From Ameyamaea chiangmaiensis (GTDB lineage Bacteria > Pseudomonadota > Alphaproteobacteria > Acetobacterales > Acetobacteraceae), in contig NZ_BAPT01000048.1 in assembly GCF_025995235.1 (NCBI RefSeq), forward strand, positions 30,712 through 94,711: a DNA stretch of 64,000 nt, read 5' to 3'. Of the stretch, positions 8,874-17,823 are shown piece after piece. Made by a program: the position numbers and the translations under genes. Position 1 is the first letter of the stretch. Each line of letters starts with the position of its first letter. Under the pieces are notes generated by a model. That model was not told the origin of the DNA. It was given only the letters and a program-made list of their open reading frames with translations, and searched no databases.

Positions 8874-9366
8874 GGTCCGCGTAATCCCGGGATGAGAAAA
8901 AAGGGTGGCGGCGTCCGAACCGTCTCGCGACGTATCGGACGCCGCCCCGGAGTTTCCGCGGGGCAAGGGCGGGGGATCGACGGTCGGGTGACAATCGTTG
9001 GCCCCGCGGGTGTTACCTTCATATTGCGATCGCATCGCAATTGCAAATTGAAAGATCGGCCGGGGTGGGGCGCCGGAGACGACCGTAAACCCGATCGCCT
9101 GCCGCGCGGTCCAGCGGGCGGTCGACCTTCGGCGAAAGCGGCAGGGAGTGCGACACTGCGGCGCGTTTTCCGACGAGCTGCACCCGAGGGGTCGCGGGGT
9201 AGCCGGCGCTGACAAGGGGGCGGCGCCGCGTGCGGGTAAAAGCCCCGAGACCGTCCATCGTCGGGACTCGATGCGTTGATTTTTTCGGGGTATTCTAGGA
9301 GGCTTGATGCGGCGTGCTCGCCCGGCCCGACCCGAAGACCATCACTCCGAGAGGACACGTGACACG
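8874..9366. other. 493-base divergent intergenic region with operator-like palindrome
   Basis: The gap separates the starts of the unknown minus-strand gene and the plus-strand gpr. Most of it is GC-rich without a convincing gene. An AT-rich island around 9020-9055 holds the inverted repeat listed separately and is the likeliest promoter or operator zone. Confidence 0.6.
9023..9041. promoter_or_regulatory. Perfect inverted repeat, operator candidate
   Basis: The two 8-base arms ATTGCGAT and ATCGCAAT are perfectly complementary and separated by CGC. The repeat lies in a short AT-rich island inside GC-rich sequence, about 150 bases upstream of the minus-strand gene at 8873 and 326 bases upstream of gpr. 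On the minus strand TTGCAA lies next to it and could be a -35 element. The binding protein is unknown. Confidence 0.4.
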
Positions 9367-10389
<1,023 letters not shown>

Positions 10390-10402
10390 GCGTCCGATCC
10401 GG

Positions 10403-11203
10403 CTATGGCTCCCGGTCGAACGGATCGGGGTCGTAGCGTACACCCACCAGATAGAGCCCGTCGGGCGGCGCAGTCGGGCCGGCGGCGCGGCGGTCGCACG
10501 CCGCGAGCGCCTCTGCCATGCGGTCGGGATGCCAGCGGCCCGTGCCGACCAGATGCAGTGATCCGACCATATTGCGCACCTGGTGGTGGAGAAACGACCG
10601 GGCGTGCGTGCGCACCTCGATGACCTCGCCGGTGCGTGTGACCTCGAGTGTGTCGAGCGTGCGGACGGGGTTCTTGGCCTGACACGCCGTGGCGCGAAAC
10701 GATGAGAAATCGTGCCGCCCCAGAAGATGCGCCGCGCCCGTGCGCATTGCGTCCGTGTCCAGCGGGTGTTTGACATGCCACACGCGGCCCGCGTCCAGTC
10801 CGGCCCGGCTGGGTCTGTTCAGAATACGATAGAGGTAGGACCGTCGCCCGGCCGAGAAACGCGCGCTCCAGTCCGATGGCACCGGCACGGCCGACAGCAC
10901 CACGACTGGATACGGCTTCATATGGAAGTTCAGCCCGTCGCGGATCTGGTGTGGCCTGAGCGCGAAACCCGCGGGAAAATCGAGATGCGCGACCTGCGCG
11001 GTCGCGTGGACGCCGGTGTCCGTGCGGCCGGCCGTGACGCTGTCGACGCGAACGCCGCCGGTCAGGCGCGTGGCGGCGTCTTCCAGCACCTGCTGGACCG
11101 ACAGGCCGGTGATTTGCCGCTGCCAGCCGACGAAATCACGGCCGTCATACTCCAGTCTTACCGCCCACCGGCACGGCGCGTGCTGTACGTGGGGGTCAGA
11201 CAC
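10403..11203 (-). CDS. truA: tRNA pseudouridine(38-40) synthase
   Basis: The 266-residue product has the TruA N-terminus WAVRLEYDGRDFVGWQRQ and the catalytic Asp in the motif AGRTDTGVHA, followed by later family segments such as VRTHARSFLHHQVRNMVG. TruA converts U38-U40 of many tRNA anticodon arms to pseudouridine. The start is a GTG at 11203 that overlaps the end of fmt by eight bases, the usual translational coupling in fmt-truA units. The gene order def, fmt, truA on the minus strand is a conserved translation cluster. Confidence 0.97.
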   Translation of the reverse strand: MSDPHVQHAPCRWAVRLEYDGRDFVGWQRQITGLSVQQVLEDAATRLTGGVRVDSVTAGRTDTGVHATAQVAHLDFPAGFALRPHQIRDGLNFHMKPYPVVVLSAVPVPSDWSARFSAGRRSYLYRILNRPSRAGLDAGRVWHVKHPLDTDAMRTGAAHLLGRHDFSSFRATACQAKNPVRTLDTLEVTRTGEVIEVRTHARSFLHHQVRNMVGSLHLVGTGRWHPDRMAEALAACDRRAAGPTAPPDGLYLVGVRYDPDPFDREP

Positions 11204-12110
11204 CCAGTACGGTCCCGGCCGGCAGCGGATGGCCGCGCAGGAAATCGACCGCGTCCATCATGCCACGCCCGGGTTTCTGGAGACGCCCGATCCGAAGGGC
11301 GCCGTCGCCGCACGTCACGGTCAGCCGGTCGTCGGTCACTGTGCCAGGGGCTACCCCGGTCGGGGCCTCGACAACGTCCGCCGCCCCGATCTTGAGCGTG
11401 AGGTCGCCCAGGGTCGTCCATGTACCGGGCCACGGCGTAAGGCCCCGGATCTGTCGGTCGATGTCACGCGCGGGACGCCGCCAGTCGATACGACCGTCCG
11501 CGCGCGTCAGACGCGCGGCATAGGTCACGCCCGTGTCTGTCTGGGGGACGGCTGTCCGTGGATGGGCCAGGACATCGACGATCATCCGGGCACCCAGCGC
11601 CGAGAGCATGTCGTGCAGACCCGACGCCGTGCTGTGGTCGTCCAGCGCGACGGCGCTTTCGGCCAGCACCGCGCCGGTGTCCAGCCCTTCGTCCATCTGC
11701 ATGATCGACACGCCGCTGCGCGTGTCGCCGTGCAGGATCGCGGCCTGGATCGGTGCGGCGCCGCGCCAGCGGGGCAGCAGGCTGGCGTGGATGTTCAGGC
11801 AGCCCAGACGCGGCGCGTCGAGCATCGCGCCGGGCAGGATCAACCCGTAGGCGACCACGACGGCGGCATCGGCGCGCAGTGCGGCGAAGGCCGCGTGTTC
11901 GGCTGCGTCGGTGCGGACGCGGCGGGGCGTGCGGACCTCCACTCCAAGGTCGAGTGCGGCCTGATGAACCGGGGAGGGGTGCACCGCCTGTCCGCGTCCC
12001 GCAGGGCGCGGGGGCTGGGAATAGACGGCCGCGATCTCATGCCCGGCCGTGTGCAGGGCCTGCAGGGCCGGGACGGAGAAGGCCGGCGTTCCCATGAAGA
12101 TCAGACGCAT
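11196..12110 (-). CDS. fmt: Methionyl-tRNA formyltransferase
   Basis: The 304-residue protein starts MRLIFMGTPAFSVPAL and carries the formyltransferase signatures VVVAYGLILP, LNIHASLLPRWRGAAPIQ and IMQMDEGLDTG. Asn, His and Asp in NIHASLL and later positions form the N10-formyltetrahydrofolate site. It formylates initiator methionyl-tRNA in the cytosol, before translation initiation. It lies 11 bases downstream of def, which removes the formyl group later, and overlaps truA. The length matches the family. Confidence 0.97.
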   Translation of the reverse strand: MRLIFMGTPAFSVPALQALHTAGHEIAAVYSQPPRPAGRGQAVHPSPVHQAALDLGVEVRTPRRVRTDAAEHAAFAALRADAAVVVAYGLILPGAMLDAPRLGCLNIHASLLPRWRGAAPIQAAILHGDTRSGVSIMQMDEGLDTGAVLAESAVALDDHSTASGLHDMLSALGARMIVDVLAHPRTAVPQTDTGVTYAARLTRADGRIDWRRPARDIDRQIRGLTPWPGTWTTLGDLTLKIGAADVVEAPTGVAPGTVTDDRLTVTCGDGALRIGRLQKPGRGMMDAVDFLRGHPLPAGTVLGV

Positions 12111-12121
12111 GATGCCCGCCC

Positions 12122-12676
12122 TCAGTCCCGACGCCGCTTCTGTTCCTTGGCGAGTCGCCGCATGATCATGTTGCGCTTGAGCGTCGACAGGTGATCGACG
12201 AACAGGATGCCGTCGAGATGGTCGATCTCGTGCTGGATGCAGGTGGCCAGAAGCCCATCGGCCTCGATCTCCTGGTCTGACCCGTCGAGGGCGCGGTAGC
12301 GCACGCGCACGGATTCGGGCCGGATCACGTCGGCATACTGGTTGGGCAGCGACAGGCAGCCCTCCTCACGTACGGCCATCGTTTCGGATTCATGCATGAT
12401 GTCCGGGTTGATCAGCACCATCGGACGCCGGCCCTGATCCTCGTCGGCGACATCGACCAGGCAGAACCGCAGGCCCAGTCCCACCTGCGGCGCGGCAAGC
12501 CCGATCCCGGGTGCGTCGTACATCGCGCGGAACATCCCGGGCAGGAGGTCGCGCAGGGTGCGCATGTCCTCGGGCGCGACCGCGCGCGCCGTCTGGCGCA
12601 GAACCGGCTCCGGTGCGATCAGGATGGGGGTCGGAGGCGCCGTTTCCGCCGCTTCGAGAATGGCTGCATCGATCAT
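12122..12676 (-). CDS. def: Peptide deformylase
   Basis: All three metalloenzyme motifs are present: GIGLAAPQ (motif 1), EEGCLSLP (motif 2, with the metal-binding Cys) and QHEIDHLDG (motif 3, with two metal-binding His and the catalytic Glu). The product removes formyl from nascent proteins. With the ATG at 12676 it has 184 residues. A GTG at 12697 would add seven residues (MLRYIAC), and neither start has a strong ribosome binding site. It heads the def-fmt-truA cluster on the minus strand and is divergent from the hsp20 gene. Confidence 0.96.
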   Translation of the reverse strand: MIDAAILEAAETAPPTPILIAPEPVLRQTARAVAPEDMRTLRDLLPGMFRAMYDAPGIGLAAPQVGLGLRFCLVDVADEDQGRRPMVLINPDIMHESETMAVREEGCLSLPNQYADVIRPESVRVRYRALDGSDQEIEADGLLATCIQHEIDHLDGILFVDHLSTLKRNMIMRRLAKEQKRRRD

Positions 12677-12783
12677 GCAGGCGATGTAGCGAAGCACGCG
12701 GCAAATCGCCAGACCGACATGACGTCCGGGGCCGATTTCGTGGGGCTATGGTTCCACCTGCCGCCGCACTGGGCGGGACGGCC

Positions 12784-12811
12784 CTTGCGTTGAAGGGCGC
12801 ACGGGCCATAT
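12784..12811 (+). promoter_or_regulatory. Candidate RpoH (heat-shock sigma 32) promoter
   Basis: CTTGCG at 12784-12789 and CCATAT at 12806-12811 are separated by 16 bases. This resembles the sigma-32 pattern CTTG-N-CCATNT, including the alphaproteobacterial form. It lies about 60 bases upstream of the hsp20 ATG, where a heat-shock promoter is expected. The call is by eye. Confidence 0.5.
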
Positions 12812-12872
12812 CCTGCTGATGCCGAATGCCGCGAGGGTCCGGCTGTTTGTCTCGCTCACTGGAGGAGGCCCG

Positions 12873-13379
12873 ATGTCAGGACGCCTGTTTACGTCGCCCA
12901 TGTTTCTTGGTTTCGACCATCTGGAGCAGATGCTCGAACGCGCATCGAAAAGCGCGTCCGACGGTTACCCCCCGTATAATATCGAGCAGGTCGGCCCGTC
13001 GTCGCTGCGGATCACGCTCGCGGTTGCGGGTTTCGTCATGGACGATCTGCAGATTACGCAGGAAGACAACCAGCTGGTCATTCGCGGACGTCAGACCGAC
13101 GACTCGCAGGGGCGGATCTTCCTGCATCGCGGCATCGCGGCGCGTCAGTTCCAGAAGGCGTTCGTGCTGGCCGAGGGGATCGATATCGGCGGCGCGTGGC
13201 TCGATAACGGCCTGCTGCACATCGATCTCCACCGCCCGCAGCCCGAGGTGAGGATCAAACGCATCGAGATCACGCAGGGCACCACGGCCGCCGGGACGCC
13301 CCCCAAGGCGACGGTGGCCGAGATCGATGTGCCGCGCTCGCGCGCGCCGCGCATCGTGCGCACGTTCGATGACGAGTGA
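12873..13379 (+). CDS. Small heat-shock protein, Hsp20/IbpA family
   Basis: The 168-residue product begins MSGRLFTSPMFLGFDHLEQMLE and contains an alpha-crystallin domain from about residue 35 to 125, including YNIEQVGPSSLRITLAVAGF, EDNQLVIRGRQ and the typical IAARQFQKAFVLAEGI with A-x-x-x-NGLL-like WLDNGLLHIDL. Small heat-shock proteins hold unfolding proteins in the cytosol during stress. The ATG at 12873 follows a strong GGAGGAGG site. A start 54 bases upstream would lack one. The C-terminal tail is longer than in IbpA. A heat-shock-type promoter lies upstream and a DUF1150 gene follows, the standard alphaproteobacterial pairing. Confidence 0.93.
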   Translation: MSGRLFTSPMFLGFDHLEQMLERASKSASDGYPPYNIEQVGPSSLRITLAVAGFVMDDLQITQEDNQLVIRGRQTDDSQGRIFLHRGIAARQFQKAFVLAEGIDIGGAWLDNGLLHIDLHRPQPEVRIKRIEITQGTTAAGTPPKATVAEIDVPRSRAPRIVRTFDDE

Positions 13380-13456
13380 TCGGCCGAACACCGCATCAGT
13401 TTTGCAGGCGAGGGCATGTGCCGGGCAAGGCGCGGCCGCTCGCGGAGGATGACACG

Positions 13457-13729
13457 ATGAGAGTAACCACACAGAACGGGCGGGTTGTCCTCGGCGACGA
13501 TCAGGCGGCACCCCGCGTCCGGCCCTTCAGCCTGCGGCACATGAGCGACGCGGAGATGAAGGCGCTAGGCCTTGAGCATATCGCGTATGTGAAGGCCGTG
13601 CGTGTCGACGGCGAGGCGGCGTTCGCCATTCACGCTGCCGACGGCACCCCCATGGCCCTGGCGGGCGATCAGGAAACGGCTTTTGGTGCCATTCTTGAGC
13701 ACGAGATGGTACCCGCGCTGGTGCACTGA
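13457..13729 (+). CDS. DUF1150 family protein
   Basis: The 90-residue protein has the compact DUF1150 pattern: LGLEHIAYVKAVRVDGEAAFAIHAADGTPMALA. Its function is not established, but in alphaproteobacteria it commonly follows an hsp20 gene, as it does here 77 bases downstream. CGGAGGATGACACG lies just before the ATG at 13457. A longer frame opens at 13376, but its extra residues are unrelated to the family. Confidence 0.85.
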   Translation: MRVTTQNGRVVLGDDQAAPRVRPFSLRHMSDAEMKALGLEHIAYVKAVRVDGEAAFAIHAADGTPMALAGDQETAFGAILEHEMVPALVH

Positions 13730-13762
13730 CGGTCACCGGGTTCGTCGATTATGTCGAACGGA

Positions 13763-13786
13763 GCCGGGAGGACTGATCCCCCCGGC
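13763..13786. terminator. Candidate bidirectional hairpin between convergent genes
   Basis: Arms GCCGGGAGG and CCCCCCGGC pair with one mismatch around the loop ACTGAT. The hairpin sits between the stop of the DUF1150 gene and the end of yceI. There is no T tract, so intrinsic termination is uncertain. Confidence 0.35.
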
Positions 13787-13806
13787 CGGATGACGCCAGG
13801 CAGCGT

Positions 13807-14412
13807 TCAGTTCTGTTTTTCGAAGGCGGCGGCGATCGACAGCGTGACGTCGTCGCCGACCATCGGCACGTAGGTCTTCACCCCGAATTCGCTGCGGCGA
13901 ACCGTGGTGGTGCCCTGGAACCCGACCGTATAGGCCTTGTCCATCGGATTGGTTCCGGCGCCCACGAAGGTCGCGTGCAGCACGACCGGCTTGCTCACGC
14001 CATGCAGGGTCAGAAGGCCTGCGATCGACGCCTTGTTGGCCCCCTCGGGCGTTACCTTGGTCGAGACGAAGGTCGCGGTCGGATATTTGGTGGCGTCGAA
14101 CCACTCCGCCTCTTTCAACTCCCCGGTCAGCCGGTCGCTGGTGGTCTGTACGCTCGACACAGGGATCGAGACCTCCAGTTTCGTGCCGGCCAGATGCGCC
14201 GGGTCGAGGTCCAGTGTCCCGGTCGCTCCGGAAAACATGCCCGAATAGGCGGTAAAGCCGAAATGCAGCACGGAGAACGTGACCTGCGTGTGGTTGGTCT
14301 CCACGGCGTAATGCCCTGCCGGCACGTCGTGGGGCGCGGTCGCGGCATGTGCGGCGGGCGTGGCCACAGCGAGTGAGAGGGCAAGCAGGCCGGTCAGAGT
14401 GGTCGTGTTCAT
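13807..14412 (-). CDS. YceI-family periplasmic lipid-binding protein
   Basis: The 201-residue protein has a signal peptide (MNTTTLTGLLALSLAVATPAAHA, cleavage near residue 24) and then a YceI lipocalin-like beta-barrel: YAVETNHTQVTFSVLHFGF, SGMFSGATGTLDLDP, EWFDATKYPTATFVS and a C-terminal VGDDVTLSIAAAFEK. Family members bind polyisoprenoids such as ubiquinone in the periplasm, and some respond to stress. It lies downstream of the LigB dioxygenase on the same strand with a 42-base gap and may be co-transcribed with it. Confidence 0.92.
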   Translation of the reverse strand: MNTTTLTGLLALSLAVATPAAHAATAPHDVPAGHYAVETNHTQVTFSVLHFGFTAYSGMFSGATGTLDLDPAHLAGTKLEVSIPVSSVQTTSDRLTGELKEAEWFDATKYPTATFVSTKVTPEGANKASIAGLLTLHGVSKPVVLHATFVGAGTNPMDKAYTVGFQGTTTVRRSEFGVKTYVPMVGDDVTLSIAAAFEKQN

Positions 14413-14454
14413 GCGTAATTCCCCTAGGTGGATCAGTCAGGGTGTGAAGGCTAC

Positions 14455-15282
14455 TCAGCCGAAACGAAACCCGGACAGGGCTTTTCCCATCACCGTGTCG
14501 GCATAGCTGTGCTGGCCAGGGTCGCCCTGCGCGGCTCCGGCGGCGATCATCAACGGCAGAAGATGTTCCTCCCGTGGATGACAGGTCCGTGCGCCGGGTG
14601 CGTTTTCCCAGTGCAGCAGGGCGTCCTTGCGGACCTCCGGCGCGCTGCCCACGGCCTGGGCCAGCCATGCATCGAAGTCGCGGGACAGAGCATCGGTGGC
14701 CGGATTGCGTCCCACGAAGTCGCGCAGGTTGTGAAAGGTCATGCCAGTGGCGACGATCAGCACGTTCTCGTCGCGCAGGGGGGCAAGTGCGGCACCGGTA
14801 GCCCATTCGGCCGCCGCATCCATGTCATGCCGCAACGAAAGCTCCACGACCGGGATGTCGGCGTGCTCGAAGGCCAGCATGAACGGTATGAACACCCCGT
14901 GATCGAACCCGCGCGTCGGGTCCTCCGCGCTCTCGATGCCTGCCGCGCCCAGCAACGCGCGCACACGGGCCGCCAGATGTGGAGACCCGGGGGCGGGATA
15001 GCGAAGGTGATAGGTGTGTTCGGGAAAGCCGCGATAGTCGTAGATCAGCGGCGGCGCGAGACCGGAGGTGACGGTCGGCACCGTCGTCTCCCAGTGTCCC
15101 GAGACGACAAGGATCGCCGTCGGCCGTTGGGGAAGGGTGGCCGCGATACCGCGCAGATACGCCGCCATCGTGTCCCAGATGTCCGCCCCTTCCATGAAGA
15201 AGCATGGACCGCCGCCATGCGGCACGAACAGCGTGGGTTGTCGTGTCGGGACACATGTGTCCTGAGGGGATGTGAGGCTCAT
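14455..15282 (-). CDS. LigB/YgiD-type aromatic ring-opening dioxygenase
   Basis: The 275-residue product matches the class III extradiol dioxygenase (LigB, DODA) family: TLFVPHGGGPCFFMEG near the N-terminus with a metal-ligand His, LVVSGHWE with a second His, the RGFDHGVFIPFML region, and LIVATGMTFHNLRDF. Its E. coli relative YgiD (DodA) opens the ring of L-DOPA using Fe or Zn and O2. The natural substrate here is unknown. The ATG at 15282 is used; a GTG at 15303 would add seven residues. A LysR regulator is transcribed divergently, 78 bases away, and is the likely controller. Confidence 0.88.
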   Translation of the reverse strand: MSLTSPQDTCVPTRQPTLFVPHGGGPCFFMEGADIWDTMAAYLRGIAATLPQRPTAILVVSGHWETTVPTVTSGLAPPLIYDYRGFPEHTYHLRYPAPGSPHLAARVRALLGAAGIESAEDPTRGFDHGVFIPFMLAFEHADIPVVELSLRHDMDAAAEWATGAALAPLRDENVLIVATGMTFHNLRDFVGRNPATDALSRDFDAWLAQAVGSAPEVRKDALLHWENAPGARTCHPREEHLLPLMIAAGAAQGDPGQHSYADTVMGKALSGFRFG

Positions 15283-15360
15283 GAGATCAGCTTGGCACGG
15301 CACTCCCGCTTCGATAATCGTGCTTCTGGCAAACTCAGTTCACACCAGGGGTATGAGACG

Positions 15361-16275
15361 TTGCTCGACCGGGTCACCAGCATGCAGGTCTTCGTGCGTG
15401 TCACGCAGTTGGGAAGTCTGGCGGCGGCGGCGCGCTCGCTGGGCCTGTCGCAGACGATGGTCACCAAGCATGTCGCGGCCCTTGAGAGTCGCCTTGGCGT
15501 GGTGCTGTTTCACCGCAGCACGCGACGCCTGTCCCTGACTGAGGCCGGGCGCCTGTATCTGGAGCGGTGCCAGCGGGTTCTGTCGGATCTGGACGAGATG
15601 GAACAGGAGGTCGCCCTTGAGGGAGGGGAGCCGCGCGGGACCTTGCGTCTGAACGCGCCCGTATCGTTCGCGGTGCGTCATCTGGGGCCGATCCTGCCGG
15701 AATTCAGCCGGCGTTACCCGCTGGTCTCGGTCGAGCTTGGGCTTAACGACCGGCTGGTGGACCTGATCGAGGAAGGCTGGGATCTGACCCTGCGCATCCG
15801 CCGCATGGTGCCCAGCAGCCTGCGGGCGCGAAAGCTGGCCTCAATCCGCATGGTGGTGTGCGCGGCGCCGTCCTATCTCGACCGTCACGGCACGCCGGCG
15901 ACTGTGGCGGAGCTGGAACACCATGTCTGTCTTGGCTACACGCTGAGCGACGCGGTCGGAGTGGGGCGCTGGCGGTTCGGGCCGCAGGGAAGCCGGTCGG
16001 TTCCGGTGCGCGGGTCGTTGTCGGCCAACAACGGCGATGTGTTATGCGCGGCGGCCATCGCGGGGCAGGGTATCATCTATCAGCCGCTGTTTCTGGTCGC
16101 CGACGCGCTGCGCGACGGCGCACTGCGTGTTCTGACGCTCGACGAGGCGCCGGTGGAGGAAGCCGGGTTGCATGCCGTCTACGCGCCCGCCGCCGTGGTG
16201 CCGCTGAAGGTGCGTGCGATGATCGCGTTTCTGCTGGAGTGTTACACGCCGGTGGCGCCGTGGGATGTGCTGTAA
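15361..16275 (+). CDS. LysR-family transcriptional regulator
   Basis: The 304-residue protein has an N-terminal winged helix (MQVFVRVTQLGSLAAAARSLGLSQTMVTKHVAALESRLG, about residues 8-46) and a substrate-binding domain (PRGTLRLNAPVSFAVRHLGPILPEF onward). The TTG at 15361 is preferred because it gives the family N-terminus LLDRVTSMQVF; an ATG at 15382 is the alternative. The gene is divergent from the LigB dioxygenase, the classical LysR arrangement, so it probably activates that gene and yceI. No clear T-N11-A operator was singled out in the short gap. It ends two bases from the end of cbtA. Confidence 0.92.
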   Translation: MLDRVTSMQVFVRVTQLGSLAAAARSLGLSQTMVTKHVAALESRLGVVLFHRSTRRLSLTEAGRLYLERCQRVLSDLDEMEQEVALEGGEPRGTLRLNAPVSFAVRHLGPILPEFSRRYPLVSVELGLNDRLVDLIEEGWDLTLRIRRMVPSSLRARKLASIRMVVCAAPSYLDRHGTPATVAELEHHVCLGYTLSDAVGVGRWRFGPQGSRSVPVRGSLSANNGDVLCAAAIAGQGIIYQPLFLVADALRDGALRVLTLDEAPVEEAGLHAVYAPAAVVPLKVRAMIAFLLECYTPVAPWDVL

Positions 16276-16277
16276 GA

Positions 16278-17000
16278 TCAGGCTCTGGCCGATGCCACAC
16301 CCGTCACCCGTTCGGCCATCGCACCGAAGATCAGGCCGAGGCCCGACCAGAGTACCAGTTGCATCCCGATCGCGGCTTCGCGGAAACGCCAGAGCGTCAG
16401 GGCAGGGAAGTTGGCGGGAACTTCGCTGATGTCCGGCAGGCTGGTCTGGAAGGCGACCGCCAACACGGCATAGATCGCAACGCCGCCCAACGTGGCATTC
16501 CACACGCCGAGACGCGTCACGAGGTGACGCCCCGCCAGAGTTCCGAGCACCATGGCGCACAGGCTGAAGACAATCATTTCAGCATAGGTGGCGGTCCGCA
16601 GACCGATCGTCGCGGCATTGCCGACCGCAGGCGGATTGGGCGGGTATTTCAGGTCCGGGACCAGTACCACCGCGACAAACCCCGCCAGCGCGAGGACGAG
16701 TGCCAGAAGGCGCGGCGGCATGCGGTTGACGCGCCCGTAGCACAGGGCGAACACGATCGAGAACAGACCGCCAAACGCCGCGCCATAGGCGAGCGCCGCG
16801 GTCAGAAGGCCGAGGCCGGCCTGGGTCGCGCGGCTGAACAGCGCGGGCTCGGGCGGCTCGCCGGCGGCGGCGTCGCGTGCGGCTTCGAACGCGATCGACA
16901 GCGCGACCTGCGGCTCACCGAACAGGCGCGCGAAGGCGAACGCCAGACAGGCGGCCAGCACCCCGGCGATCATGCCGCGCGCCAGAAGACGCCCCATCAT
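16278..17000 (-). CDS. cbtA: CbtA-family membrane protein (proposed cobalt transporter subunit)
   Basis: The 240-residue protein has five to six hydrophobic helices and the CbtA pattern MMGRLLARGMIAGVLAACLAF, FSRATQAGLGLLTAALAYG and a DLKYPPNPPAVG loop. CbtA together with CbtB was proposed as a cobalt uptake system from its association with B12 riboswitches. Biochemical proof is limited. It starts 14 bases after the end of cbtB on the same strand, so the two form an operon. Confidence 0.88.
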   Translation of the reverse strand: MMGRLLARGMIAGVLAACLAFAFARLFGEPQVALSIAFEAARDAAAGEPPEPALFSRATQAGLGLLTAALAYGAAFGGLFSIVFALCYGRVNRMPPRLLALVLALAGFVAVVLVPDLKYPPNPPAVGNAATIGLRTATYAEMIVFSLCAMVLGTLAGRHLVTRLGVWNATLGGVAIYAVLAVAFQTSLPDISEVPANFPALTLWRFREAAIGMQLVLWSGLGLIFGAMAERVTGVASARA

Positions 17001-17013
17001 CAGAAATCAGCCC

Positions 17014-17235
17014 TCAGTGACAGGGGAAACCCAGAAGATGACGGCCGTCATGGACGAATTCATGCACGGCGTGACCGGAGACAAGGGACGTCGCGCCTTG
17101 TTCCGCACCAACGAAATACAGGGCGACCAGCGCCAGCAGCGTCCCGAACACCGCCCACGGCACGATGGCCCGCAGAGGGATCGTCTCGATCATGCGATCG
17201 TTGAAGGCGGAAGAAACGTGGGCTGTAATCGTCAT
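17014..17235 (-). CDS. cbtB: CbtB-family protein (proposed cobalt transporter subunit)
   Basis: The 73-residue protein has one membrane helix (IVPWAVFGTLLALVALYFVG) and the diagnostic C-terminal metal-binding segment VHEFVHDGRHLLGFPCH with three His and one Cys. This tail is the CbtB signature and is thought to bind cobalt. It precedes cbtA in a two-gene operon. The leader upstream (17236-17320) contains a stretch resembling the B12 box at the end of cobalamin riboswitches; see the findings. Confidence 0.9.
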   Translation of the reverse strand: MTITAHVSSAFNDRMIETIPLRAIVPWAVFGTLLALVALYFVGAEQGATSLVSGHAVHEFVHDGRHLLGFPCH

Positions 17236-17316
17236 GACATCCGTTCCCGGGTCGGCGTAGGGCAGGCGTTTTGTGTATCGGCTCGCGGGTGGTCACGTCA
17301 AATCAGCCGCCGCGGC

Positions 17317-17823
17317 TCAGTCAGTTGCAGGGTCGGGTAGGGCGTAATCGGCCGCCGTCAGACCCAGCTGCGTGCACAGGGCCCGGACGACCACGTCGTG
17401 ATCGTCGCGCTGTGGCAGGCCCGAGACCGTGATCGAGCCGATCACGCCCGTGCCGCGCAGGATCAGGGGAAAGCTGCCGCCATGTGCGGCATAGTCGGCG
17501 ACGGAGAGTCCATAACGGGTCTCCAGCGTCTCGTTCTGAAGCGCGAGTTCCAGCCCGATGGCGTAGCTGCTGCGGTGGTGGCGCTCGACCGTGTTGCGCT
17601 TGCGCCGGACCCATTCGAAATTGTCGGGGACGGAGCCCGGCAGCGCTGCGACGAACAGCGGGCGGGTCGTCGAGCGGATCTCGATGACGATCGGCCACGC
17701 GCTGTCGTGACCCCATGCGCGCAGCAGGGTGCCGAGGGTCCATGCGGCATCCTCGTCGAAACGGTCGAACTGCAGGTCGTGTTCCTGCCGTGCGATTGTC
17801 CGTAGATCGTCGGTCAGCCCCAT
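17317..17823 (-). CDS. UPF0303/HbpS-like (GlcG family) heme-degrading-domain protein
   Basis: The 168-residue product fits the UPF0303 branch of the GlcG/HbpS fold: the N-terminus LRTIARQEHDLQFDRFDEDAAW, then VRRKRNTVERHHRSSYAIGLE, YGLSVADYAAHGGSFPLIL and GVIGSITVSGLPQRDDHDVVV. Proteins of this fold include heme-binding and heme-degrading members, but the function of this branch is poorly known. The ATG at 17823 overlaps the 3' end of the upstream oxidoreductase gene by ten bases, so translation is probably coupled and the two may act together. Confidence 0.82.
   Translation of the reverse strand: MGLTDDLRTIARQEHDLQFDRFDEDAAWTLGTLLRAWGHDSAWPIVIEIRSTTRPLFVAALPGSVPDNFEWVRRKRNTVERHHRSSYAIGLELALQNETLETRYGLSVADYAAHGGSFPLILRGTGVIGSITVSGLPQRDDHDVVVRALCTQLGLTAADYALPDPATD

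Noticed and set aside
17236..17340. Annotating a cobalamin riboswitch as a feature
   Set aside because: Only the 3' B12-box-like part is visible and the 5' core elements are missing by eye; reported as a finding instead.
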